DNA from: DLAJ01 sp023663615
Lineage (GTDB): Bacteria; Bacillota; Clostridia; Lachnospirales; Lachnospiraceae
Assembly: GCA_023663615.1 (NCBI GenBank)
Contig: JAMPHA010000012.1
Coordinates: 1 to 62,147 of the forward strand
Length of the DNA stretch: 62,147 bases
Direction: 5' to 3'
Shown here: in pieces, positions 43,228 through 51,560 of the stretch
Layout of the letters: the number at the start of each line of letters is the position of its first letter
Position numbering within the stretch: position 1 is the stretch's first letter
Position numbers and translations under genes: made by a program
Notes under the pieces: generated by a model
Seen by the model: only the letters and a program-made list of their open reading frames with translations
Told to the model about the DNA's origin: nothing
Database searches by the model: none

Positions 43228-44457
43228 TCACCCTGCATTTTTTTCTTTCTCTGTCACCTGCGCCTTCGCCACGCCGTCCCGCAGATAAACGGAGATCCTG
43301 CTGCCCGGCTCTACCTGATCGACCGTGCAGAGCGTCCTGCCGCCTTCATCGGAGACATACGCATATCCCTGACTGAGTTTCTCCAACGGCGATAATCCTT
43401 TCAGCCGTTCCACATACAACAAAAACCGATGACGCACTGCCTCTATCTGATATTCCATCGCCGCGCCCAGCCGCTCCTCCATATAGACCAGCCGGTTCTG
43501 CTGTTCCCGCACGCGGTGGAGCGGATTCCCGCGTTGCAGGCGCAGACGATCATTTTCCGCCTGCATCCGCTTTTTATCCAGTATGGCACGCATCCGCCCA
43601 TTCAATGCCTCCGCCGCGCCGATCAGGCGCTCGTCCAATAACGACTGTTCCTGTACGGCAAGCTCCGCTGCCGCGGACGGCGTCGGCGCCCGTAAGTCCG
43701 CCGCATAATCCGTCAGCGTCGTATCTGTCTCATGTCCGACCGCCGATATGATCGGAACGGAACAGTCAAATACCGCCTGCACGACCTCCCGCTCATTGAA
43801 TGCCCAAAGATCCTCGATGGAACCGCCTCCACGCCCGACGATCATCACGTCAACGCCCAGACGCTCCAATGCATGAATTCCCTCGACGATACTCGCCGCC
43901 GCCTGTTCTCCCTGTACGATGGCGGGATAAAGTATGATCTGGATATAGGGGTCACGCCGCCTGGCAATGTGAATAATATCCCGCACCGCCGCTCCCGTTG
44001 ATGCGGTCACAACGCCGAGCGTCTTACTGTATTTCGGGATCGGCTGTTTATACTCCGGGGCAAACATCCCCATTTCTTCTAATTCTTCTTTTAACGCGAT
44101 AAAACGCGCGTACAGATCGCCTTCGCCGTCCTGTCTGATCCGCTTCGCGTAAAGCTGATACCTGCCGTCCCGTTCATAGACGTCGATATTTCCCGATACG
44201 ATAACCTGCTGCCCTTCCTGCAGCCGGAACGTAAGACCCGCCCTGCTCCCGGCAAACATCACGCAGGCGATCGCCCCGTTTGAGTCCTTCAATGTGAAAT
44301 AAATATGCCCTGACGGATGATATTTGCAATTGCTGACCTCACCGCGTACATGAATGGCATTCAGCATAAAATCCTGCACGAACATATTGCGGATATAAGA
44401 ATTGACCTGAGCGACCGTATATACATTTTTTATGACGTCATTCTGACGCTGTGCCAT
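43228..44457 (-). CDS. xseA: Exodeoxyribonuclease VII large subunit
   Basis: 409 residues. With XseB it degrades single-stranded DNA to oligonucleotides. An N-terminal OB fold (VAQVNSYIRNMFVQDFML, HVRGEVSNCKYHPSGHIYFTLKD) is followed by the catalytic domain (GVVTASTGAAVRDIIHIARRR, VGRGGGSIEDLWAFNE, SAVGHETDTTLTDYAADLRAPTPSAAAE by key words) and a C-terminal coiled coil. It is 14 bases after nusB. Confidence 0.95.
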   Translation of the reverse strand: MAQRQNDVIKNVYTVAQVNSYIRNMFVQDFMLNAIHVRGEVSNCKYHPSGHIYFTLKDSNGAIACVMFAGSRAGLTFRLQEGQQVIVSGNIDVYERDGRYQLYAKRIRQDGEGDLYARFIALKEELEEMGMFAPEYKQPIPKYSKTLGVVTASTGAAVRDIIHIARRRDPYIQIILYPAIVQGEQAAASIVEGIHALERLGVDVMIVGRGGGSIEDLWAFNEREVVQAVFDCSVPIISAVGHETDTTLTDYAADLRAPTPSAAAELAVQEQSLLDERLIGAAEALNGRMRAILDKKRMQAENDRLRLQRGNPLHRVREQQNRLVYMEERLGAAMEYQIEAVRHRFLLYVERLKGLSPLEKLSQGYAYVSDEGGRTLCTVDQVEPGSRISVYLRDGVAKAQVTEKEKNAG

Positions 44458-44471
44458 TCTACGCTCACCGC

Positions 44472-44870
44472 CTATGCAAACTTCGCGAGCACGCCGTTAA
44501 TAAAGCCTGCGGACTCGTCCTGACCGAATTTCTTTGCCAGTTCCACTGCCTCGTTGATCGCTACGCTCGTCGGAATGTCGTCATCATAGCAGATCTCGTA
44601 GACCGCGAGGCGGATGATCGTAAGATCCACCTTTCCCATACGCCCCGTCGTCCATCCCTTCGCCTGCTCGTTGATGCGGGCGTCGATTTCAGGCAGTCTG
44701 GCAGCAATATTTCCATATTTTCCGGAAATATATCGCTGCTCCTCCTCAGAAGCCTCGTTCTCTTCCTGCGAAAAAAACAATTGAATCTGCTCCGGCATGT
44801 CCTCCATACGGTTAAATTCCACCCGGAACAGCAGCAAAAAAATCCGTTCTCTCAACTCTCGTCTGCTCAT
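44472..44870 (-). CDS. nusB: Transcription antitermination protein NusB
   Basis: 132 residues, all-helical. It binds boxA RNA with NusE/S10 during rRNA antitermination. It starts SRRELREKIFLLLF-like (here RERIFLLLFRVEF) and contains KVDLTIIRLAVYEI and SVAINEAVELAKKFG with GFINGVLAKFA at the end, the family pattern. It is in operon with asp23 upstream and xseA downstream. Confidence 0.95.
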   Translation of the reverse strand: MSRRELRERIFLLLFRVEFNRMEDMPEQIQLFFSQEENEASEEEQRYISGKYGNIAARLPEIDARINEQAKGWTTGRMGKVDLTIIRLAVYEICYDDDIPTSVAINEAVELAKKFGQDESAGFINGVLAKFA

Positions 44871-44938
44871 TGATGACTCCTTAACTTACAAAAGACACGC
44901 TAAGCGTGTCCTCTGCGCGTTTGCTTATGAATGAATCC

Positions 44939-45325
44939 TTATTTGCTCTTTTGCATATTCACGCCGGCGATCCGGATATTCACGTCGGACACCACAAGAC
45001 CGGTCATATTCTCGATCGCTGTCTTGACCTTTTCCTGTACCTTCTGCGAAGTTGCCGGAATATTATAACCGTACTCCAGCACGACCGCAATGTCGGCACG
45101 CACCTCTCTGCCTGTGATCTCCACTTTCACGCCTTTGGTCAGCTTCGTCATGCCGACCTTGCTCATCAGCTCGTTCGTGATATTGCCGACCATGGCGGAC
45201 ACGCCCTCGACCTCGGACGCGGCAAGCCCGGCAATCATCGCAACCACATCGTCCGCGATCTTGACCGTCCCCATGCTGTTATCTTCCTGAAGCACATAGG
45301 TCCCTTTTTCCATATCCTTATCCAT
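44939..45325 (-). CDS. Asp23/Gls24 family envelope stress protein
   Basis: 128 residues. The Asp23 core (GTVKIADDVVAMIAGLAASEVEGVSAM, then VEITGREVRADIAVVLEYGYNIP and VSDVNIRIAGV by key words) is complete. Asp23 proteins line the membrane through partner proteins and respond to cell-wall stress. AAGGAGG precedes the ATG. It heads the asp23-nusB-xseA-xseB-ispA-dxs-tlyA-nadK-argR series. Confidence 0.93.
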   Translation of the reverse strand: MDKDMEKGTYVLQEDNSMGTVKIADDVVAMIAGLAASEVEGVSAMVGNITNELMSKVGMTKLTKGVKVEITGREVRADIAVVLEYGYNIPATSQKVQEKVKTAIENMTGLVVSDVNIRIAGVNMQKSK

Positions 45326-45374
45326 ATGATCAACCTCCTTCGGATGATTCTAAAATCTCCAAACAGTTATTTGT

Positions 45375-45403
45375 ATTATAGCAAATATCTCAAAAGATGT
45401 ATA
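45375..45403 (-). promoter_or_regulatory. Extended -10 promoter of the asp23-nusB operon
   Basis: TATACA (45403-45398), 17 bases ending TGC, and TATAAT (45380-45375) on the minus strand. The TG motif compensates for the weak -35. Confidence 0.7.
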
Positions 45404-45425
45404 GTTGAATTTTTCCGGCTGCAGA

Positions 45426-46694
45426 TCATCCGTTTTGCGGCAGCCAAAAACCGAACGTCAGCGTATCTTCATTGTCCGAGTAAGACACGCCTGCGGGCGA
45501 ATCCATGTAATCAAAAATGTGTTCCTGCCCGATCAGATAGTCATGATAAGCGCTGTACACATCCGCCGTCTCACAGCGGAACGTGACATACGCCGTTCCC
45601 AGACGATCCGCCAGAAACAGATCGAGTGCTCTCTCATCAAACACCGTAAAAAGCGCATGTTCGCGCACGTAATAATTATCCTCCGTCGCCGTACAATACG
45701 GCATCCCGGCAACGGACAGGTCGATTTCATGCGTCCGTTCGATCTGTTCCGTCGTCACGCATAAATACTCATAATTGACGTCCGGCATTCCCGCTGCCGC
45801 CGCGCCCTCCATCGTATAGGAGGCATCGCCCCACGTCGCATCCACATAGTAGTATGCCCCGTTTGAGCGCACCAGATTCCACGCATGTCTGTATCCAGAC
45901 TCCCTGATCCGTCCCGTCACGAGCGCCGCCTCAATCCCCGCTTCCCTGCACAAATACTGGAATGCTTTTGCATACCCCTGACATACGGACCGCCCGTATA
46001 AAAATACCGAGCAGATATTTTGATTTTCCGGCGCCTCAAGATCGTATTCCGTATTACAGATCACGTATTCATACAGATAACGGATCTTGGCATAATCATC
46101 CCCCTCCGGCAGACAGGAAAGACATGCCGTCACAAAATCGTCTATTCTGCTCTTACACTGCGCCGCCTCTGCCTCAGACATCGAATACGATGCGGAAAAC
46201 AGCATGTGCAGGATCTCTCCGCCCTGCAGGACCTCCGTGTTCGTATAGCCCGTCACATAGAACAGTTCCGGATGATCGGCAAGCACCGCGCAGAAGATCC
46301 GATAAAGCAGATCCGCGTCCTGACAGTCTAAAAGCTCCTCCTGTCCCATCTGCCGCATGCTTTGGAGCATCTGAATATAGATCGTTTTCTGCCCGTCATC
46401 CATGAGTGACTCATAATAATATCCGCCATCCGGCTGCACAGCCGTACCGTTTTGTCCCGCTGCAGCATCCGGCTGTACACCTGCATCATAGGACGACCGC
46501 GGACCCCCAGCCGCGCTTTCTCCCGTCCCGCCGCCCGGTACGCCCGCACAGCCGGACAAAAGCACCGCGCAGGCAAGCATCCCTGCCAGACCGATTTCCT
46601 TTAACCGCGGAGAAATTTTACAGTCCAAAAGAAATGTCAAAGGCATTTCTTTGAAAGCGTGCTCCGCACGCTTTTTTAATCGATAAAACAGCAT
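45426..46694 (-). CDS. Transglutaminase-like lipoprotein with repeat-derived N-terminus
   Basis: 422 residues. A lipobox LLSGCAG lies near residue 50 after a hydrophobic stretch (IGLAGMLACAVLLSG); a Gly/Ser/Pro-rich spacer follows. The transglutaminase/protease-like domain has the Cys-His-Asp triad in SVCQGYAKAFQYLC, GYRHAWNLV and YYVDATWGD. It probably acts on extracellular proteins or wall peptides. Start 46694 (MLFYRLKKRAEHAF) has AGGA upstream. The first 35 residues are encoded by a copy of the dispersed hairpin element, giving an unusually long pre-signal region; internal TTG starts cannot be excluded. It follows prfC directly. Confidence 0.82.
   Translation of the reverse strand: MLFYRLKKRAEHAFKEMPLTFLLDCKISPRLKEIGLAGMLACAVLLSGCAGVPGGGTGESAAGGPRSSYDAGVQPDAAAGQNGTAVQPDGGYYYESLMDDGQKTIYIQMLQSMRQMGQEELLDCQDADLLYRIFCAVLADHPELFYVTGYTNTEVLQGGEILHMLFSASYSMSEAEAAQCKSRIDDFVTACLSCLPEGDDYAKIRYLYEYVICNTEYDLEAPENQNICSVFLYGRSVCQGYAKAFQYLCREAGIEAALVTGRIRESGYRHAWNLVRSNGAYYYVDATWGDASYTMEGAAAAGMPDVNYEYLCVTTEQIERTHEIDLSVAGMPYCTATEDNYYVREHALFTVFDERALDLFLADRLGTAYVTFRCETADVYSAYHDYLIGQEHIFDYMDSPAGVSYSDNEDTLTFGFWLPQNG
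46624..46677. repeat. Dispersed composite hairpin element, copy C (inside the lipoprotein 5' end)
   Basis: CCAAAAGAAATG...CATTTCTTT (46628-46652) is followed by AAAGCGTGC-TCC-GCACGCTTT (46654-46674), the same order as copy B at 11466-11537. It lies within the first codons of the transglutaminase gene. Confidence 0.75.
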
Positions 46695-46713
46695 TTTTAT
46701 CACATCCTGACTT

Positions 46714-48306
46714 CTAGCCGCGTCCAAATTCCGAAAGAACCAGTCCCTTATTGCGTTCCAATGTCATACCGACGCTCCATTCATTGACAAACAGAAGCAG
46801 CGGTCTGTCCTTCAGATCCTTGATCTTCTCCATGTCTGACGTTCCCGTCAGCGTTTTTAAGTCAATATCCGTGTTTTCGATCCAGCGGATATGTTCATAC
46901 GGAAGATTCTCCAGGCGGATCTCCACATTATATTCATTCTCCAGGCGGTACTTGAGCACGTCAAACTGCAGCACGCCGACAACGCCGACAATGATCTCCT
47001 CCATGCCCGTGTTATATTCCTGAAAAATCTGGATCGCGCCCTCCTGCGCAATCTGCGTGATCCCTTTGACAAACTGTTTGCGCTTCATCGTATCAAGCTG
47101 TCTGACACGCGCAAAATGCTCCGGCGCGAACGTCGGGATTCCCTCAAAGCAGAACTGCTCTTTCGGCATACAGACCGTATCGCCAATGGAAAAAATACCC
47201 GGATCAAATACACCGATAATATCCCCCGCATATGCCTCTGACAGAATCTTTCTTTCATCCGCCATGATCTGCTGGGGCTGCGAAAGCCGCATGACCTTGC
47301 CGCTCTGCACATGTTTTACCTCCGCATTCGCGTCAAATCTGCCGGAGCAGATGCGCATGAACGCGATCCGGTCCCTGTGCGCTTTGTTCATATTGGCCTG
47401 AATCTTGAATACAAACGCAGAAAATTCCCGCCCGGCCGGCTCGATCAGTCCTACGTCTGCCCGGCGCGGAAGCGGCGGCGTCGCCATCTGTAAAAAGTGC
47501 TGTAAGAAGATTTCCACACCAAAATTCGTCAATGCCGAACCGAAAAAGACGGGCGTTAAATCGCCGCTCCTGACTTTTTCGAGATCAAACTCCGCACTCG
47601 CTCCGTCAAGCAGTTCGATCTCTCCGTCAAGCTGATCCAAAAACGCCTCCCCGATATGGGCGCGTAGCGCGTCCCTGTCCGTCATCGGGATTTTGGTGGA
47701 AAGCCCTTCTTTCGTTCCCTTCTCGGTATCCGAATAGGTGATAACGCACTTTTCCTGCCTGTCATATACGCCCTTAAAGCTTTTCCCGCACCCGATCGGC
47801 CAGTTCATCGGGCAGGTGGCGATGCCCAGCTCTTTTTCGATCTCGTCCAAAAGATCAAACGTGTCGTTCGCATCCCTGTCCATCTTATTGATGAACGTAA
47901 AAATCGGGATCTTGCGCATCACGCAAACCTTAAACAGTTTTCTCGTCTGCGCCTCGACACCCTTGCCGCCGTCGATCACCATGACTGCGGAATCCGCCGC
48001 CATCAGCGTACGATAGGTATCCTCCGAGAAATCCTGATGTCCGGGCGTGTCCAAAATATTCACGCAGCAGCCGCCGTACTCGAATTGCAACACGGAGGAC
48101 GTAACGGAAATTCCACGCTCCTTCTCAATTTCCATCCAGTCCGACACCGCGTGGCGCGCCGTCGCTTTTCCCTTCACGCTTCCCGCCAGATTGATCGCTC
48201 CCCCGTAAAGGAGAAATTTCTCTGTCAGCGTCGTCTTTCCCGCGTCCGGGTGGGAAATGATCGCAAAGGTCCTTCTTTTATTGATTTCTTTCGTATGATC
48301 TGTCAT
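46714..48306 (-). CDS. prfC: Peptide chain release factor 3
   Basis: 530 residues. A GTPase that removes RF1/RF2 after termination. G1 is SHPDAGKTTLTEKFL, the switch II region is DTPGHQDFSEDTYRTL, G4 is INKMDRDA; the RF3-specific C-terminal region (VGVVGVLQFDVLKYRLENEY) is present. Start 48306 gives the canonical ISHPDAG spacing; AGGAAA precedes it. It lies between deoB and the lipoprotein. Confidence 0.96.
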   Translation of the reverse strand: MTDHTKEINKRRTFAIISHPDAGKTTLTEKFLLYGGAINLAGSVKGKATARHAVSDWMEIEKERGISVTSSVLQFEYGGCCVNILDTPGHQDFSEDTYRTLMAADSAVMVIDGGKGVEAQTRKLFKVCVMRKIPIFTFINKMDRDANDTFDLLDEIEKELGIATCPMNWPIGCGKSFKGVYDRQEKCVITYSDTEKGTKEGLSTKIPMTDRDALRAHIGEAFLDQLDGEIELLDGASAEFDLEKVRSGDLTPVFFGSALTNFGVEIFLQHFLQMATPPLPRRADVGLIEPAGREFSAFVFKIQANMNKAHRDRIAFMRICSGRFDANAEVKHVQSGKVMRLSQPQQIMADERKILSEAYAGDIIGVFDPGIFSIGDTVCMPKEQFCFEGIPTFAPEHFARVRQLDTMKRKQFVKGITQIAQEGAIQIFQEYNTGMEEIIVGVVGVLQFDVLKYRLENEYNVEIRLENLPYEHIRWIENTDIDLKTLTGTSDMEKIKDLKDRPLLLFVNEWSVGMTLERNKGLVLSEFGRG

Positions 48307-48338
48307 GTTTTTTTCCTCGTTATCTGTTTGATTCCGCC

Positions 48339-49490
48339 TCACAGCATGGAACTGCCGTGTCCGTCATACGGGATTCCGAAATAGGCGAGCACGGTCGCCG
48401 CAATGTCCGCAAAACTCTCCCGCGTTCCCAGATTCGCCGGTGTAACGGACTTCCCGTACATCAGAAACGGTGTGTGTTCTCTGGAATGGTCCGTCGAGAC
48501 CGTGTAGCCCGGATCACAGCCGTGATCCGCCGTGATCATCAGCACATCCTCCTCTTTCATGCCGCCAGTCAGCTTCGGAAGCCATTCGTCAAACGCCGTC
48601 AGCGCCTTCGCGTACCCGTCAATATCATTCCGATGCCCATACAGCATATCATAATCGACCAGATTGATAAAGCACAATCCTTCAAAATCACGCGCCAGAT
48701 AAGAAAGCGTTTTTTCCATTCCATCGGCATTCCCCGTCGTATACACATGCTCCGTCATGCCGCGTCCCGCAAAGATGTCCCAGATCTTGCCGACTGCAAT
48801 GACTTCTTTTCCGTGTTCGCAAAGCCTGTCAAGCATCGTCTTCTCCGGCGGCTCTAAGGAAAAATCATGTCTGCGCGGCGTGCGCTCATAATGCCCGCTC
48901 TCTCCGATAAACGGACGCGCGATGACTCTTCCGACGCCATGCTCTCCTTTCAGAATCTCCCGCGCCGTCCGGCAATATTCATATAACTGCTCCACCGGTA
49001 CGATCTTTTCATGCGCCGCGATCTGGAACACGCTGTCCGCGGAAGTATAAACGATCAGATCGCCCGTCCTTACATGCTCGTCGCCGTAAACCTGAATGAC
49101 TTCCGTTCCCGAATAGGGGCGGTTACACAGCACGCCTCTGCCCGTCCGCCCGGAAAACTCCTCCAGCACTTCCCCCGGAAAGCCGTCCGGATAGGTGGGA
49201 AGCGGCTTCATCGACCAGACGCCCGCGATCTCCCAATGACCGATCGTCGTATCCTTTCCCATGGAACGCTCCTTCATTCTCGCGATCCGCGCTCCCGGCG
49301 CACCCGTTCCCTCAAGGAAATCCACGCCGTCTATATCAAACAATCCCAACCGTTTTAGATTGGGCAGACAAAAAAAGGGACTGGAGGATACGGAGCGCAG
49401 GGTATTCGTCCCTGCATCTCCAAACTGCGCTGCATCCTCCATCTCCCCGACTCCGAAACTATCCAGTACGATCAAAAATACTCTTTTCAT
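48339..49490 (-). CDS. deoB: Phosphopentomutase
   Basis: 383 residues. It converts (deoxy)ribose 1-phosphate to the 5-phosphate in nucleoside salvage. Alkaline-phosphatase-like metal sites are visible: FLIVLDSFGVGEMEDA, GTNTLRS with the phospho-Thr, GHWEIAGV, and the C-terminal FINLVDYDMLYGHRNDI and ITADHGCDPGY with STDHSREHTP. Start 49490 (MKRVFLIVLD) is conserved. No other deo gene adjoins; it lies between spoIIIAH and prfC. Confidence 0.96.
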   Translation of the reverse strand: MKRVFLIVLDSFGVGEMEDAAQFGDAGTNTLRSVSSSPFFCLPNLKRLGLFDIDGVDFLEGTGAPGARIARMKERSMGKDTTIGHWEIAGVWSMKPLPTYPDGFPGEVLEEFSGRTGRGVLCNRPYSGTEVIQVYGDEHVRTGDLIVYTSADSVFQIAAHEKIVPVEQLYEYCRTAREILKGEHGVGRVIARPFIGESGHYERTPRRHDFSLEPPEKTMLDRLCEHGKEVIAVGKIWDIFAGRGMTEHVYTTGNADGMEKTLSYLARDFEGLCFINLVDYDMLYGHRNDIDGYAKALTAFDEWLPKLTGGMKEEDVLMITADHGCDPGYTVSTDHSREHTPFLMYGKSVTPANLGTRESFADIAATVLAYFGIPYDGHGSSML

Positions 49491-49551
49491 ATGCAATCCC
49501 GCCTTCTGTTCATTGTGTGAAATAAAGTATACCACATTCCCCGCGCCTTGG

Positions 49552-50340
49552 CTATTGTGAAAGTGCTACCGGCGTAATAATAATATTCGCGCCGTCAATC
49601 CCGGTCTTCCGTTTTACAATATCCTCGATCTGCGCGCACTGTGCTTCCGTCAGCATCGTGCCGTATACTAATACATCCACCTGTTCTCCGGTGATGCTCA
49701 CGACCGCTTCCTGATACCCCTTTGCCTCTAACAGGATCTCCGCCGCCGATTCCCGCTCGGCAATATCCGCCGCTTCGATCATGCTGTCGATCGCCGCCTG
49801 CTTCTGTTCATCACCGATATTGACATTATTGATGATCTCCAGCATGACTTCTTTATTTCTGGCACGCGTCTGTTCCTTTTGCAGACGCGCTGCGGATAAG
49901 GATGTCACCGCCGTTGTGGATGTATAGACCGCTTCTCCCGGAATCTCATCGACCGTCATTTCCTCATTCAGCATCTCCGCCTGCTCCTCGTCAAGCCCTG
50001 CGTAAGAAACATCCGCCAGTTCGTTCAGATACCCTTCCTCCGCCGCGGCGTAATCGCTGTCAAGGCTCTCTATGTCCTGTGTGCCCCCTGCCGCGCTAAG
50101 TTCCATATCCTCATCCGAGATGTCGGCAAGATCCGCTGCTGACAGTTCCTCCATCGTGTCGGCATCATATTCCACAAAGCCGTCCACGCTGACGGAGGAA
50201 GCTTCCATCGTATCCGCATCATTGCTGATCAAATCCTCTGTTTTTACCTGACTTCCCGCAAAATGAAGATACCCTGCAATGACGATCATCATTGCCAATG
50301 CTGTGATCATTACCTGATTACGTCTAAGTATCTTTTTCAA
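49552..50340 (-). CDS. spoIIIAH: SpoIIIAH, mother-cell channel ring protein
   Basis: 262 residues. It forms the mother-cell side of the A-Q channel by contacting forespore SpoIIQ. One N-terminal membrane helix (QVMITALAMMIVIAGYLHF), an acidic Asp/Ser-rich linker of about 120 residues, then the ring-forming domain (EQKQAAIDSMIEAADIAERESAAEILLEAKGYQEAVVSI by key words). The start is TTG at 50340 behind GGGGGAGG; the nearest ATG is inside the helix. Confidence 0.92.
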   Translation of the reverse strand: MKKILRRNQVMITALAMMIVIAGYLHFAGSQVKTEDLISNDADTMEASSVSVDGFVEYDADTMEELSAADLADISDEDMELSAAGGTQDIESLDSDYAAAEEGYLNELADVSYAGLDEEQAEMLNEEMTVDEIPGEAVYTSTTAVTSLSAARLQKEQTRARNKEVMLEIINNVNIGDEQKQAAIDSMIEAADIAERESAAEILLEAKGYQEAVVSITGEQVDVLVYGTMLTEAQCAQIEDIVKRKTGIDGANIIITPVALSQ

Positions 50341-50356
50341 TTTCCTCCCCCTTTTG

Positions 50357-50977
50357 CTATCCTTTCATTTTGGTTACAATAATTCTATTCGCATCAATTC
50401 TGAATAATGACTGAATGACCGCAGTTATATTTTTCTGTATCTCCGGGTTCCCGCCGCCCTCGGCGATCACCGCCACGCCGATGACCTCCGGCTTTGTCGT
50501 GCGCACGATAAAAGGCGTCCTTCTTCCCGCCTCATCCGTCACATAGATCGTCTCCTCCTCCAGCGCGCTCTCGTTGATGACCCGCACCCCGCCCCCGCCG
50601 TCTGCTTCCGTCGTATCCGTATCCGCTTTCACCACGTCTTTCAGCGGGATCTCTTCCCCCGATGCAGAAAACGTGATCATGACCCGCACCGCGCCGACGC
50701 CGTCCATTTCCCGGAGAAGCCGCTCCAGACGCTCCTCAAGCTCCCTCTCATAATCCGTCTCCGCGCCTTCTTCTGCGGATGTGTCCAGTGTATCGCTCTC
50801 CCTGTCCAATTGTTGGTACTTTACGGATTCCTTTTCCTTTTTTTTGTCAGAAGAATCCGTCGGCCATGCGATCACGAGAAGCAAAAGTCCCGCCAGGATC
50901 AGAATGAGCAGGCTGTCCTTTCCGAACTTCTGTCCTTTTAAGAGCGTCTTTATTTTTTCCGTTATCTTATTCAACAA
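50357..50977 (-). CDS. spoIIIAG: SpoIIIAG, channel ring protein
   Basis: 206 residues. One membrane helix (DSLLILILAGLLLLVIAWP), an acidic linker, then the ring-building motif domain (ERLLREMDGVGAVRVMITFS, and VIGVAVIAEGGGNPEIQKNI by key words). It assembles a large secretin-like ring in the mother-cell membrane. The start is TTG TTG at 50977 behind GGAGGTGAGGA, overlapping the end of spoIIIAF by 11 bases. No ATG alternative lies before the membrane helix. Confidence 0.92.
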   Translation of the reverse strand: MLNKITEKIKTLLKGQKFGKDSLLILILAGLLLLVIAWPTDSSDKKKEKESVKYQQLDRESDTLDTSAEEGAETDYERELEERLERLLREMDGVGAVRVMITFSASGEEIPLKDVVKADTDTTEADGGGGVRVINESALEEETIYVTDEAGRRTPFIVRTTKPEVIGVAVIAEGGGNPEIQKNITAVIQSLFRIDANRIIVTKMKG

Positions 50978-51539
50978 TCCTCACCTCCACCCAGGACCGT
51001 TCCGTCTGAAGATATGCCGCGATCACATCGGCAAGCCGGTCTTTCAGATCCTGCGCGTCCAAATATTCTCCGCCTTCCGGATCCTCCCGCCCTCCGGTCT
51101 GAATGTTGATCTCGCGGACGGGGTTTACCACGATTTCCTCCGTCTGATCGTCCATGCGGCGCAGCAGAAACAACAGACCGTTTTCACCGGCAGATACGGA
51201 AACCGTCTCATATCCATAAGCTGCCAGTACGGGATTGACCGCTGTTCTTAATTCCTGCGCCGTCGTCTGTCTGATCTGCTCTTCCACCAGGTTTTCTCCC
51301 GTATATTCCGCATCGCGCAGGATCGCTTCGTACTCCTGCTCAAACCGGGTAAGCTGTTCTTGAAAATCCGCCTCCGTACCGCTTTTGATCAGGTCAAGCA
51401 TCGGCACGACCAGAACCGCGAGCGTCATGATCCGTATGAGCAGGCGCACATAGCGGGCATAATGGCTCCCGCCCACAAAATGATACATCGTCTGCGCAAT
51501 GATCATAAAAACTCCCGCCGTCCGAATGAGTTCCAGCAT
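50967..51539 (-). CDS. spoIIIAF: SpoIIIAF
   Basis: 190 residues. Two N-terminal membrane helices (TAGVFMIIAQTMYHFV and LLIRIMTLAVLVVPML) are followed by a soluble domain with ring-building-like fold ending WVEVRIVE. It is part of the sporulation feeding-tube complex. GGAGGAAGGA precedes the ATG, 21 bases after spoIIIAE. Confidence 0.9.
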   Translation of the reverse strand: MLELIRTAGVFMIIAQTMYHFVGGSHYARYVRLLIRIMTLAVLVVPMLDLIKSGTEADFQEQLTRFEQEYEAILRDAEYTGENLVEEQIRQTTAQELRTAVNPVLAAYGYETVSVSAGENGLLFLLRRMDDQTEEIVVNPVREINIQTGGREDPEGGEYLDAQDLKDRLADVIAAYLQTERSWVEVRIVE

Positions 51540-51560
51540 TCCTTCCTCCCGTCTGTCCGC

